A DNA stretch of 64,000 nucleotides from the NCBI RefSeq assembly GCF_011762195.1, contig NZ_JAASQK010000002.1, forward strand, positions 186,001 to 250,000, in the 5' to 3' direction. The position numbers and the translations under genes were made by a program. Each line of letters starts with the position of its first letter. Within the stretch, counting starts at the first letter, position 1. Under the pieces are notes generated by a model. It had not been told where the DNA came from, did not search any database, and saw only the letters and a list, made by a program, of their open reading frames with translations. The stretch is from Sphingomonas oligoaromativorans. GTDB taxonomy: Bacteria; Pseudomonadota; Alphaproteobacteria; Sphingomonadales; Sphingomonadaceae. This document shows, piece by piece, positions 20,388 through 29,248 of this stretch.

Positions 20388-21348
20388 CGAGGCGGCCGCC
20401 ATCTGGACCGCGCGGCTCGATCGCGGCCTGACGGAAAGCGAACAGACCGAACTGGAAGACTGGCTCAGCGGCGACAGCCGCCGCATGGGTGCGCTCGCCC
20501 GCGCCAGGGCGATCTGGGCTCATGCCGACCGCGCCCGTTCGCTCGGCGCCCTCGCCACCGAAGCGCCGCCGCCCGAACCCGTCTGGCGACGCATCGACCG
20601 CCGCACCGTGATGATCGGCGGTGGAGCGCTGGCGGCGTCGATCGTCGCGGCCGCCTCGATCCCCGCTTATCTGCACCGGCCCAAGCGTCTGGTGACGGCG
20701 ATGGGGGAGATTCGCCGCGTGCCGCTCGGCGACGGTTCGGTGGTGACGCTCGACACCCACAGCGTCGTGGAAGCCTCGTTCAGCGAGCAGAAGCGCTCGA
20801 TCCATCTCGTCTCGGGCGTCGCCTATTTCGAGGTGGCGCACGATCCCTCCCGCCCCTTCGTGGTGGAGGCGCGCGACACCAGCGTGCGCGCGGTCGGCAC
20901 GGCCTTCTCGGTCCGCAATATCGAGGGTTCGCCCGTGGCGGTGGTGGTGAGCGAAGGCAAGGTCGCGGTCGGCCGCCTCGCCGCGCCCGGCGCGGACGAG
21001 GTGCAGCTCGCCGCCAACATGCAGGCCGAGATGCCGGACATCGCGCCGCTCGCGCCCGTCAATATCGCGCGGCCGCTATCGCCCGACGATCTCAGCCGCG
21101 CGCTGTCGTGGCGCGACGGGATGCTGGCGTTCGAAGGCGACACGCTGGCGGAGGCCGCCCATCGCTTCGGCCGCTATGGCGGGCCGAAGATCGAGATCGA
21201 CGGCGCGGCGCTCGCCCGCCAGCCCATCTCCGGCCTGTTCGCGGCGAGCGATCCGCGCGGCTTCGCGCGCGCCATCGCGGTCAGCCTCGACGCCACCGTG
21301 GACGATGAGGGCGACATCGTCCGCCTGAGCCCGGCCCGCCGCTCCTAG
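20335..21348 (+). CDS. FecR-type anti-sigma factor / sigma regulator
   Basis: Inner-membrane regulator that relays the receptor signal to the ECF sigma factor. About 337 aa: N-terminal DUF4880/anti-sigma segment (EAAAIWTARLDRGLTESEQT...WLSGDSRRMGALARAR), one membrane span at about 100-120 preceded by a twin arginine (DRRTVMIGGGALAAS), and a periplasmic FecR domain with VPLGDGSVVTLDTHS and GVAYFEVAHDPSRPFVVEA. The twin-Arg fits Tat-dependent insertion, reported for E. coli FecR. The start is uncertain: ATG 20335 is chosen, with GTG 20296 and ATG 20317 in frame; each overlaps the sigma gene. Confidence 0.92.
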   Translation: MKDERLPKTGRETAQSIDEAAAIWTARLDRGLTESEQTELEDWLSGDSRRMGALARARAIWAHADRARSLGALATEAPPPEPVWRRIDRRTVMIGGGALAASIVAAASIPAYLHRPKRLVTAMGEIRRVPLGDGSVVTLDTHSVVEASFSEQKRSIHLVSGVAYFEVAHDPSRPFVVEARDTSVRAVGTAFSVRNIEGSPVAVVVSEGKVAVGRLAAPGADEVQLAANMQAEMPDIAPLAPVNIARPLSPDDLSRALSWRDGMLAFEGDTLAEAAHRFGRYGGPKIEIDGAALARQPISGLFAASDPRGFARAIAVSLDATVDDEGDIVRLSPARRS

Positions 21349-21374
21349 AAGATCGATGTAAAAATTCACGGCGC

Positions 21375-21403
21375 GGGTGGAGGAGATTGCCGCCCGCCGC
21401 ATC
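21375..21403 (+). promoter_or_regulatory. Candidate ECF-sigma promoter of the receptor operon
   Basis: In the 108-nt gap between fecR and the receptor, a G-rich GGGTGGAGGA stands a typical ECF distance before CGCATCT. Similar G-rich boxes often precede sphingomonad receptor genes next to fecIR. Low confidence: this is a visual match without an alignment. Confidence 0.3.
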
Positions 21404-21456
21404 TACCCCATGAACGGCCCGTCAGCGGCGCCGCCAAAAGAGTGGGAAAAAGACTC

Positions 21457-24195
21457 ATGCGTTACAAGGGCTTGACCGCCGTTTCGGCGGTTGCGATCGC
21501 GTGCGCCGCGCAGGCGGCCTCGGCACAGGAGCGCAACTTCGATGTGCCGGCGCAACCCGCCGTCACCGCCATCCCCACCTTCGCGCGCCAGGCGGGCGTG
21601 CAGATCGTGGCGCCCGCCGCGCGCCTCAAGGGCCGCATGGCGCAGACTGTGAAGGGCCAGATGGAGGTCGACGCGGGCCTCGCCCAGCTCCTCGCCGGCA
21701 CGGGCCTCAGCGTCGCCGCGCGCACCGGCCAGACGATCAGCCTGCGCGTCGCGGACGAGGCCTCTGCCGCCGATGCCAGTCCTGACGGCGAAGCGGGTTC
21801 GGCCGCGGACAACAGCATCATCGTCACCGGCCGCGCCGGCACGGGCGGGCGCACCAAGGCGCAGACCAGCTACGCCGTCTCCACGCTGAGCGCCGACTTC
21901 CTGCGCACCCGCGCGCCGTCGAGCGTCACCGAGGCGTTGAAGTCGGTCCCCGGCTTCTGGGTCGAGGCGTCGGGCGGCGAGGCCAGCGGCAACATCCGCG
22001 CGCGCGGCATCCCGGTGGACGGCTTCGGCTCGATCAACCTGCTCGAAGACGGCCTGCCCGTGCAGCATGACCCCGCGCTCGGCTATCTGAACGCGGACCA
22101 GACATTCCGCGTCGACGAATCCATCGATCGCGTCGAGGTGGTGCGCGGCGGCCCGTCGTCGATCTTCGCGTCGAACGCGCCGGGCGGATCGGTCAACTTC
22201 ATCATGCGCAAGCCGGGCGACGAGTTCTCCGGCCTCGCCAAATATGAATATGGCCCGACGGCCAATCTCAACCGCTTCGACGGCTGGTTCGGCGGCCCGA
22301 TCGGCGACGGCTGGAAGTTCGACGTGGGCGGCTTCTACCGCACCGAGGACGGCGTGCGCGATCCGGGCTTCACCGGCAATCGCGGCGGCCAGATCCGCGC
22401 CGATCTCACCAAGGATTTCGCGCGCGGCCATGTGAGCCTCAGCTTCAAGCGGCTCGACGATCACACCATCCTCTACACCGGCATCCCGCTCACCAAGAAT
22501 GCGAATGGCGACATCGTGGCGGTCAACGGCTTCGGCGGCCATTACGGCACGCTCGCCAGCCCCGAGACGGCGCATCTGACGCTGCGCGACGGCCATGGCG
22601 GTTTCGTCAGCTACGACAACACCGACGGCACGCGGGTGAAGCTCAACCAATATTCGGCGATGGCCGATTATGAGATCTTCGACGGCTGGACGCTCTCGAA
22701 CAAGGCGCGCTACCGGACGAGCGACACCGTCCGCAACGGCATCTATCCCTCCGCGCTCGCCAAGGCGACGGACTATGTGGGTTCGGTCCAGAACGCGCTG
22801 CTCGCCGCCTATCCCGGCGCCACCAGCGTGCAGCTCCGCTACACCGATACCGGCCAGGCCTTCGACATGGCGAACCAGAACGGCAACGGCCTGATCGTCC
22901 AGAACAGCGCCCGCCCCGTGACGATCAGCGAAAACGAGTTCGTCGACGATCTGCGCCTGACGCACGAGTTCGAAATGGGCTCGATGAAGCATAATTTCGC
23001 GATCGGCGGCTATTTCGCGCACATCAAGGAGCATTTCGGGCGCTATTCCGCCGCCACGCTCCAGGATGTCTCGGACGATTCCCGCCTTCTCGATCTGGTC
23101 GCGCTCAACGCCGCCGGTCAGGTGGTGGGCAGCCTCACCCAGAACGGCGTGACGCGCTACTCATCGGAGTTCGCCAACGGATCGGGCACCAGCGACACCT
23201 TCGCCTTCTATGCCTCGGACGAGTGGCAGATCACCCGCCAGCTCCGCCTCGACGGCGGCCTGCGCTACGAGCATGTGAACCCGACCGGGGCGGCCGAGGG
23301 CTCCGCCACCGTCGATCTCGGCGATCCCTCGACGCTCGCCGACAACAGCGCGCTGATCGGCAACGGCGTGTTCAGCCGCTTCAACCGCAACTTCCACCAT
23401 CTCGGCTGGACGGTGGGCGTGGATTATCAGTTCACCCCGCGCATGGGCGTGTTCGCGCGCTATACCTCGGCCTTCCGCCTGCCGGGCGTGGGCGACTTCA
23501 TCACCAACGCCACCGCGACGCCCGTAGTGCAGAAGATCAAGCTCTCCGAAGGCGGGTTCAAGCTCTCGTCGGACAAGATCAATCTCTACCTGACCGGCTT
23601 CAACACCGATTATTCGAGCTACGCGATCGGCAATTACACCTTCAACCCGGTCACCGGCATCATCACCCAGAGCACGCAATATGCCGACACGCGCACCTAC
23701 GGCGTCGAGGTGGAGACGGTGGTGCGCCCGGTCCATTGGTTCGACCTCGCGCTCGAAGGCACGTTCCAGCAGCCGAAATTCCGCAACCTGAAATATTCGG
23801 AAGTGGTGAACGGAGCGCTCGTGGCGCGGGATTATGACGGACACCAGTTGCTTCGCGTCCCCAAGGTGTCGCTCCGCGCGACGCCGGAAGTGAACCTGTT
23901 CAACGATCGCTTCCACGCGCAGATGGACGTCGAGCATTATGGCAGCCGCTATGCCGACGCCGCCAACACGCAGAAGCTGCCGGCCTACACGGTCATCAAC
24001 GCGAGCGTCCGTTTCGCGCTGACACCGAAGATCACGCTCTATGCCTATGGCGACAATCTCAACAACTCGCTGGGGCTGACCGAGGGCAATCCGCGCTCGG
24101 GCGAACTGACCAGCGGGCAGGCGAGCGACCAGTTCTTCATTGGCCGCCCGATCCTCGGCCGGTCGTTCCGCTTCGCCGCCATGTATCAGTTCTAG
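21457..24195 (+). CDS. TonB-dependent receptor with N-terminal signalling (STN) domain
   Basis: Outer-membrane active transporter. About 912 aa from the ATG giving signal peptide MRYKGLTAVSAVAIACAAQA; GTG 21442 is the alternative. The STN domain (about 25-105: FARQAGVQIVAPAARLKG, LLAGTGLSVAARTGQTISL) marks it as a cell-surface-signalling receptor. The plug follows (VTEALKSVPGFWVEA, then EVVRGGPSSIFASNAPGGSVNFIMRKPG), and a 22-strand-type barrel ends in aromatic Phe (FAAMYQF). It sits directly downstream of fecI/fecR and 2 bp before a hydrolase, so it probably imports that enzyme's substrate or product. Ligand unknown. Confidence 0.93.
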   Translation: MRYKGLTAVSAVAIACAAQAASAQERNFDVPAQPAVTAIPTFARQAGVQIVAPAARLKGRMAQTVKGQMEVDAGLAQLLAGTGLSVAARTGQTISLRVADEASAADASPDGEAGSAADNSIIVTGRAGTGGRTKAQTSYAVSTLSADFLRTRAPSSVTEALKSVPGFWVEASGGEASGNIRARGIPVDGFGSINLLEDGLPVQHDPALGYLNADQTFRVDESIDRVEVVRGGPSSIFASNAPGGSVNFIMRKPGDEFSGLAKYEYGPTANLNRFDGWFGGPIGDGWKFDVGGFYRTEDGVRDPGFTGNRGGQIRADLTKDFARGHVSLSFKRLDDHTILYTGIPLTKNANGDIVAVNGFGGHYGTLASPETAHLTLRDGHGGFVSYDNTDGTRVKLNQYSAMADYEIFDGWTLSNKARYRTSDTVRNGIYPSALAKATDYVGSVQNALLAAYPGATSVQLRYTDTGQAFDMANQNGNGLIVQNSARPVTISENEFVDDLRLTHEFEMGSMKHNFAIGGYFAHIKEHFGRYSAATLQDVSDDSRLLDLVALNAAGQVVGSLTQNGVTRYSSEFANGSGTSDTFAFYASDEWQITRQLRLDGGLRYEHVNPTGAAEGSATVDLGDPSTLADNSALIGNGVFSRFNRNFHHLGWTVGVDYQFTPRMGVFARYTSAFRLPGVGDFITNATATPVVQKIKLSEGGFKLSSDKINLYLTGFNTDYSSYAIGNYTFNPVTGIITQSTQYADTRTYGVEVETVVRPVHWFDLALEGTFQQPKFRNLKYSEVVNGALVARDYDGHQLLRVPKVSLRATPEVNLFNDRFHAQMDVEHYGSRYADAANTQKLPAYTVINASVRFALTPKITLYAYGDNLNNSLGLTEGNPRSGELTSGQASDQFFIGRPILGRSFRFAAMYQF

Positions 24196-24197
24196 GG

Positions 24198-25682
24198 ATG
24201 ACGGCGGCTTCCCCCCCGGCCGCCGTCCTGGTGGCGGCCATCGCCTTGGTTGCCACCCCGGCAGCCGCCACGCCTCGCGGCGTGGCGGCGCCGGATGTCG
24301 TCCTCACCGGCGACATCACCGGACAGGACCACCAGACCTATCGCGAGGCGCCCTTCACCGTTCCGGCGGGCGTCACGCGGATCACGCTGCGCTTCGAGTA
24401 TGACAGGAGCGCCCACACCGTCATCGACTTGGGCCTGCTCGACCCGGAGCGTTTCCGGGGCTGGAGCGGCGGGTCCAAATCGCTGGTGACGATCGCGCCG
24501 AGCGACGCCACCCCATCCTATCTCCCCGGCCCGGTCGTGGCCGGCCGCTGGCGGCTGCTGATGGGCGTACCCAACGCGCGGCCAGGCAGCCGCAGTCATT
24601 ACACCGCGCGCATCTGGTTCGATCGAGGCGACCGCCACGCCGCCACCGACGCCGCCACCCCGCCGCCGCTCCGCACCGGCTGGGGCTGGTATCGCGGCGA
24701 CCTCCACATGCACGGCGCCCACAGCGACGGAAGCTGCGCCAGCCAGTCGGGCGTGCGCGTGCCCTGCCCGACCTTCCGCACGGTGGAGGCGGCGGCCGCC
24801 GCCCGCCTCGATTTCATTGCGCTCAGCGATCACAACACCGTCTCGCAGATGGACGACATCCGCGAGCTTCAGCCCTGGTTCGACAAGCTGCTGCTGATGC
24901 CCGCGACCGAGATCACCACCTTCCACGGCCATATCCAGGCGATCGGGCTGCGCCGCTTCGTCGATTTCCGCCTCGGCACGCCGCATGTGCCGACCATGGC
25001 CGCCCTCGCCGACGATGCCGCGAAGGCCGGCGCGATCCTTTCGATCAACCATGCAGACCTGCCCTCGGGCGAGCTTTGCATGGGCTGCGGATGGACGGCG
25101 CCCGGCACGCCCTACGATCGTCTCGCCGCGATCGAAGTGGTGAACGCGAAGAATGCCGAAGGGCCGCTCTCCGGCTTCGCCTTCTGGTACGCGCGGCTGA
25201 ACGAGGGCCACCACCTCACCGGCATCGGCGGCAGCGACAGCCACGACCCCGATGCGCCGGACGGCCGCGCGCCGGTCGGCCGGCCGACGACGGTGGTCCA
25301 TGCCCGCGAGTTGTCTGAGGAGGCGATCATCGAGGGCATCCGCTCGGGTGACGTGTTCATCGATGTGGAGGGCAAGCCCGGCCGCCTGCTCGAAGTCGAG
25401 GCGGAGGCCGGTGCGACACACGCCTCGATGGGCGGCACGATCGCGCTCGGGGAGGGCGCGCTGACGCTCGATATCCATGCGGCCGGCGTCGACGGCGGCG
25501 TGGTGGAGATCGTCCACAAGGGCCAGCCGCTGCCCGAGACCATGCCCGTATCCGGCGCTGACGCCCGTACCCGCGTGACGCTGCTTCGCGAGCAGGCCTG
25601 CGGGTGGGTCGCCGTCAATATCCGCGACGGCAAGGGCGCGCCGCTGCTGGTCGGCAATCCCGTCTATGTGGAGTGCCGATAG
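24198..25682 (+). CDS. Exported PHP-domain metallohydrolase (CehA/McbA family)
   Basis: 494 aa with a signal peptide (AAVLVAAIALVATPAAA). An N-terminal beta domain (about 30-150) precedes a PHP phosphoesterase-type metal site: GDLHMHGAHSDGS (about 170-182), ALSDHN, ATEITTFHGH, NHAD and GGSDSHD. The family includes the carbaryl hydrolase CehA, and PHP proteins hydrolyse phosphoesters, carbamates or similar. The ATG is 2 bp after the receptor stop, so they share an mRNA. The pairing suggests hydrolysis in the periplasm of a compound brought in by the receptor. Convergent with the next gene, 3 bp apart. Confidence 0.85.
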   Translation: MTAASPPAAVLVAAIALVATPAAATPRGVAAPDVVLTGDITGQDHQTYREAPFTVPAGVTRITLRFEYDRSAHTVIDLGLLDPERFRGWSGGSKSLVTIAPSDATPSYLPGPVVAGRWRLLMGVPNARPGSRSHYTARIWFDRGDRHAATDAATPPPLRTGWGWYRGDLHMHGAHSDGSCASQSGVRVPCPTFRTVEAAAAARLDFIALSDHNTVSQMDDIRELQPWFDKLLLMPATEITTFHGHIQAIGLRRFVDFRLGTPHVPTMAALADDAAKAGAILSINHADLPSGELCMGCGWTAPGTPYDRLAAIEVVNAKNAEGPLSGFAFWYARLNEGHHLTGIGGSDSHDPDAPDGRAPVGRPTTVVHARELSEEAIIEGIRSGDVFIDVEGKPGRLLEVEAEAGATHASMGGTIALGEGALTLDIHAAGVDGGVVEIVHKGQPLPETMPVSGADARTRVTLLREQACGWVAVNIRDGKGAPLLVGNPVYVECR

Positions 25683-25685
25683 CGC

Positions 25686-26333
25686 TCAGAGTTCCTGTGC
25701 GATCAGGCGAAGCTGCCGCTCGAACTCCTCGGGCGGCTGCCCGCCCGAGATGAGATAGCGGTTGTTGACGATCACCGCCGGCACGCTGTTGATGCCACGC
25801 CCCTGCCAGAGATTTTCCTCCGAGCGGACGGCATCGGCATAGCGATCCGATTCCAGCACCGCGCGCGCCGCCTCGCCGTCGAGCCCGGCCTTCCCGGCCG
25901 CCGCGATCAGCACGGCATGGTCGCCGGGATCGCGCTGGTCGGTGAAGTTGGCGGCGAACAGCGCGCGCTTCAGCTCGATCTGCCTGCCCTCTTCCGCCGC
26001 CCAGGCGAGCAGCCGGTGCGCATCGAACGTGTTGTAGATGTGGCTGGTGTCCGACGTGTTCATCGTGAAGCCGACCGAGGCCGCCCGCGCCTTGATATTC
26101 TCGCGGTTGGTGCGCGCCTGATCGGCGGAGATGCCGTATTTCTCGCCGACATGCTCCAGCATGTTCTGGCCACCGGCGGGCATGTGCGGGTTCAACTCGA
26201 AGGGATGGAAGGCGATATCCGCCTCCACCGCGTCCCGCGCGTTGTCGAGGGCGCGCTCCAGCCCGTTGAGCCCGATCACGCACCAGGGGCAGGCGATGTC
26301 GGAAACGAAATCGATCTTGATCTTCTTGGCCAT
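25686..26333 (-). CDS. DsbA-family oxidoreductase, FrnE-like
   Basis: 215-aa cytoplasmic thioredoxin-fold protein with a helical insertion. Active site CPWC at residues 15-18 (FVSDIACPWCVIGL) and cis-Pro segment NSVPAVIVNNRYLISGGQ near 180. FrnE-like proteins act in disulfide exchange under oxidative stress or in polyketide pathways. Start ATG 26333 follows GAGGAG; the long upstream extension is not conserved. Divergent from the OhrR-like regulator across about 165 nt. Confidence 0.9.
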   Translation of the reverse strand: MAKKIKIDFVSDIACPWCVIGLNGLERALDNARDAVEADIAFHPFELNPHMPAGGQNMLEHVGEKYGISADQARTNRENIKARAASVGFTMNTSDTSHIYNTFDAHRLLAWAAEEGRQIELKRALFAANFTDQRDPGDHAVLIAAAGKAGLDGEAARAVLESDRYADAVRSEENLWQGRGINSVPAVIVNNRYLISGGQPPEEFERQLRLIAQEL

Positions 26334-26499
26334 GAAGCGGCTCCTCAGGATTCCATACGACCCTTCTAGGCCCGGCCGCGGCCCGCGCGAATAGCCGCCT
26401 GCCGATACCCACTCTTCCATCGAACGAAAGGGCGGACGGGAATTTCCCTCTACCCCCTTCCGATTCTATCGCATCCGATCTATATGGAGGTGGCAGCTT

Positions 26500-26976
26500 A
26501 TGAGGACAGCCATGGCCCGTACCGATCCCCCCTCCCCCGCCAGCTCCCGCAAGCTCGGGGATTTCCTGTGCTTCGCCACCTATTCCGCCAATCTCGCCTT
26601 CGGACGCGCGTACAAGCCGATCCTGGAGGAACTGGGCATCACCTACACCCAGTGGATCACGATCGTAGCCCTGTGGGAGGAGGACGACATCACCGTCGGC
26701 ACGCTCGGCGAGAAGCTGTTCCTCGAATCCAACACCCTGACCCCGCTGCTCAAGAAGCTGGAGACGCTGGGCTATATCAGCCGCCGCCGCGATCCTGCCG
26801 ACGAGCGGCAGGTTCGCATCCTGCTCACCGACGCCGGCCGCCAGCTCCGCGAGAAGGGCGGGCAGACCTCGCTGGTCAAGCCCACCGGCCTCGCCCCCGA
26901 CGAGTTCGCACGCGTGCAGAAGGAATTGGTGCGCGTGCGCGACAATCTGCTGAAGCACGTCAAGGAAACGAGCTGA
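26500..26976 (+). CDS. MarR-family regulator, OhrR-like
   Basis: 158-aa winged-helix regulator. The N-terminal LGDFLCFATYSANLAFGRAY places a Cys at about residue 24, where OhrR proteins keep their peroxide-sensing Cys. The winged helix follows (TVGTLGEKLFLESNTLTPLLKKLE; GYISRRRDPADERQVRILLT). GGAGGTGG precedes the ATG at 26500. It probably represses the SDR-tautomerase-monooxygenase operon just downstream, lifting on organic-peroxide or electrophile stress. No ohr gene adjoins it. Confidence 0.87.
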   Translation: MRTAMARTDPPSPASSRKLGDFLCFATYSANLAFGRAYKPILEELGITYTQWITIVALWEEDDITVGTLGEKLFLESNTLTPLLKKLETLGYISRRRDPADERQVRILLTDAGRQLREKGGQTSLVKPTGLAPDEFARVQKELVRVRDNLLKHVKETS

Positions 26977-27014
26977 GCACTCCTCATTCGTTCGCCAAAC
27001 GGAAGAGTATCTCC

Positions 27015-27031
27015 CGAATAGCATATATTCG
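27015..27031. promoter_or_regulatory. Candidate MarR operator
   Basis: CGAATA and TATTCG form a perfect inverted repeat with a 5-nt GCATA spacer, 80 nt before the start of the SDR gene and just after the regulator gene. Arm size and AT-rich centre suit a MarR dimer site. Assignment to this regulator is inferred from position. Confidence 0.4.
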
Positions 27032-27110
27032 CGCGACTCATGATCGGGTCTAGATGGAATCCCATGCGGCGCACCCCCGCGCCGACCTTGGAAACATCGA
27101 GGATTACGTC

Positions 27111-27821
27111 ATGGGTACCGAACAGAAAGTCGCCGTCATCACCGGCGCGTCGCAGGGCATCGGCGAGGCGCTGGTGAAGGCCTATCTCGACCGCAACTAC
27201 CGCGTGGTCGCCACCTCGCGCTCGATCAAGCCGTCGACCCATCCCGACCTGCTCACCGTCGCCGGCGACATCGGCGATCCCGAGACCGGCCCGCGCGTCA
27301 TCAGGGAAGCGCTGGAGCGTTTCGGCCGCGTCGACACGCTGGTGAACAACGCCGGCATCTTCATCGCGAGCCCATTCACGAAGTATACGGCCGAGCAGTA
27401 TCACCAGAAGCTCGCGACCAACCTCAACGGCTTCTTCTTCATCACGCAGGCGGCGATCGCCGCGATGGAGAGCCAGGGCCGCGGCCATGTCATCAACATC
27501 ACGACCAGCCTCGTCGATCAGGCGAACTCCAACGTGCCATCGGTGCTGGCCTCGCTCACCAAGGGCGGCCTGAACGCCGCGACCAAGAGCCTCGCGATCG
27601 AATATGCCAAGCGCGGCATCCGCGTGAACGCCGTCTCCCCCGGCATCATCAAGACCCCGATGCACGCCCCCGAGACGCACGAGTTCCTCGCCGGCCTGCA
27701 CCCGGTCGGCCGCATGGGCGAGCTGGCGGACATCGTGGGCGCCGTCCTTTATCTTGAGACCGCCTGCTTCGTGACGGGCGAGATCCTGCACGTCGACGGC
27801 GGCCAGAGCGCCGGTCACTGA
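27111..27821 (+). CDS. Short-chain dehydrogenase/reductase lacking the usual catalytic Tyr
   Basis: 236-aa Rossmann enzyme with cofactor motif TGASQGIGEA (about 11-20), NNAG (about 80) and INITTS carrying the usual Ser. Where most SDRs have YxxxK the sequence reads VLASLTKGGLNAATKSLA: the Lys is present but the position four before it is Ala. Proton relay must differ, or the enzyme is non-canonical. Start ATG 27111 follows GAGGA; the upstream in-frame extension lacks support. First gene after the MarR operator candidate. Confidence 0.88.
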   Translation: MGTEQKVAVITGASQGIGEALVKAYLDRNYRVVATSRSIKPSTHPDLLTVAGDIGDPETGPRVIREALERFGRVDTLVNNAGIFIASPFTKYTAEQYHQKLATNLNGFFFITQAAIAAMESQGRGHVINITTSLVDQANSNVPSVLASLTKGGLNAATKSLAIEYAKRGIRVNAVSPGIIKTPMHAPETHEFLAGLHPVGRMGELADIVGAVLYLETACFVTGEILHVDGGQSAGH

Positions 27822-27846
27822 TCCTCCAGACCCCAGGAGACCCATC

Positions 27847-28083
27847 ATGCCCATCGTCACCGTCCAACTCACCCGCGAGGGCACCGAGCCCGGCGTCGAT
27901 CATGTCACCGCCGAGCAGAAGGCCGCGATCTACAAGGGGATGAGCGAAGTCCTGCGCGACGTCCTCGGCAAGCCGCTCGACTGGACCTGGGTGGTCTTCC
28001 AGGAGGTCGAGATGGAGAATTGGGGATGGGGCGGAATGCCCGTCGCCCAATATCGCGCCAAGATGGCGGAAAAGGCCGGCTGA
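27847..28083 (+). CDS. Tautomerase family protein (4-oxalocrotonate tautomerase-like)
   Basis: 78-aa protein starting Met-Pro, so the N-terminal Pro can serve as catalytic base after Met removal (MPIVTVQLTREG). The family isomerises enol/keto acids and forms small oligomers. It follows the SDR by 25 nt with an AGGAGA site, in the same operon. Confidence 0.88.
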   Translation: MPIVTVQLTREGTEPGVDHVTAEQKAAIYKGMSEVLRDVLGKPLDWTWVVFQEVEMENWGWGGMPVAQYRAKMAEKAG

Positions 28084-28111
28084 AACCCCTGAGCCCGCGA
28101 GGAGATAGCTT

Positions 28112-29176
28112 ATGACCAAGTCCCTGCTGGACCGGCTTGGCATCCGCCTGCCGATCATCCAGGCACCGATGGCGGGCATCTCCTCGCCGGCGATGGCGGC
28201 GGCGGTGAGCGAGGCCGGCGCGCTCGGCTCGCTCGGCGTCGGAGCTACCGATGCCGAGGGTGCCCGGACGATGATCCGGGCGGTGCGCGAGCGCTCCGCC
28301 GGCCCGCTCAACGTCAATCTCTTCACCCATCGCCCGGCGATCGCGGATGCGGCCGTCGAGGCGGCGTGGATCGAGCGGCTGCGCCCCGCCTTCGAGGCGC
28401 TCGGGGCCACCCCGCCCACCGCGCTCCACGAGATCTACAAGAGCTTCGTCGAGGACGACGCCATGCTGGCCATGCTGATCGAAGAGCGGCCGGGCGTGGT
28501 GAGCTTCCATTTCGGCCTGCCCCGACCCGCCACGATCGCGGCGTTGCGCGAGGCGGGCATCACGCTGCTCGCGTCCGCCACCAGCCTTGCCGAGGCCCGG
28601 CGGGTCGCGGCGGCGGGCATAGACGCGATCGTGGCGCAGGGCTGGGAAGCCGGCGGCCATCGCGGCAGCTTCGACCCACAAGCCCCCGACGATCGCCTCG
28701 GCACGTTGGCGCTCACCCGTCTCCTCGCCCGCGAGATCGACCTGCCGGTGATCGCGGCTGGCGGCATCATGGATGGCGCAGGGATCGCCGCCGCGCTCAA
28801 GCTCGGCGCCTCGGCCGCGCAGCTCGGCACCGCCTTCCTGCTCGCCGACGAGAGCATGGCCGACGCCGGCTACCGCGCCGCGCTCGTCAGCGAGGCGGCG
28901 CACCACACGACCATGACCCGCGCCATCTCCGGCCGCCCGGCGCGGAGCCTCGCCAACCGCTTCACCGCTTTGGGCGAGCATATCGCACCCGGCGAGGTGC
29001 CCGCCTATCCGATCGCCTATGATCTCGGCAAAGCACTCCACGCCGCCGGCAAGGCGAAGGGCGAGTTCGGCTATGGCGCGCAATGGGCGGGGCAAGGCGC
29101 GCCGCTCGCCCGCGCCATGCCCGCCGCCCGCCTGATCGAGACGCTGGCCGCCGAACTGGACGCGGCTTCGCGATAA
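28112..29176 (+). CDS. Nitronate monooxygenase (2-nitropropane dioxygenase family)
   Basis: FMN-dependent TIM-barrel enzyme that oxidises alkyl nitronates such as propionate-3-nitronate. 354 aa. Opening LGIRLPIIQAPMAGISSPAMAAAV, GxE-type loop AQGWEAGGHRGSF (about 180) with the catalytic-type His in the AGGHRG segment, and FMN phosphate loop AAGGIMDGAGIAAALKLGASAAQLGTAFL. It closes the SDR-tautomerase set under MarR control. Confidence 0.92.
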   Translation: MTKSLLDRLGIRLPIIQAPMAGISSPAMAAAVSEAGALGSLGVGATDAEGARTMIRAVRERSAGPLNVNLFTHRPAIADAAVEAAWIERLRPAFEALGATPPTALHEIYKSFVEDDAMLAMLIEERPGVVSFHFGLPRPATIAALREAGITLLASATSLAEARRVAAAGIDAIVAQGWEAGGHRGSFDPQAPDDRLGTLALTRLLAREIDLPVIAAGGIMDGAGIAAALKLGASAAQLGTAFLLADESMADAGYRAALVSEAAHHTTMTRAISGRPARSLANRFTALGEHIAPGEVPAYPIAYDLGKALHAAGKAKGEFGYGAQWAGQGAPLARAMPAARLIETLAAELDAASR

Positions 29177-29248
29177 ACGGGCCTCGCCAGCGCGGCCTGC
29201 CCCGCGCTAGGAGGCCTCTCCCTGCCCCGCAGCCCGAGGTCGATCCGC

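Noticed and set aside
18075-20486. 803-codon minus-strand frame
   Set aside because: Mirror of cpaF, the methyltransferase and fecI; no recognisable fold.
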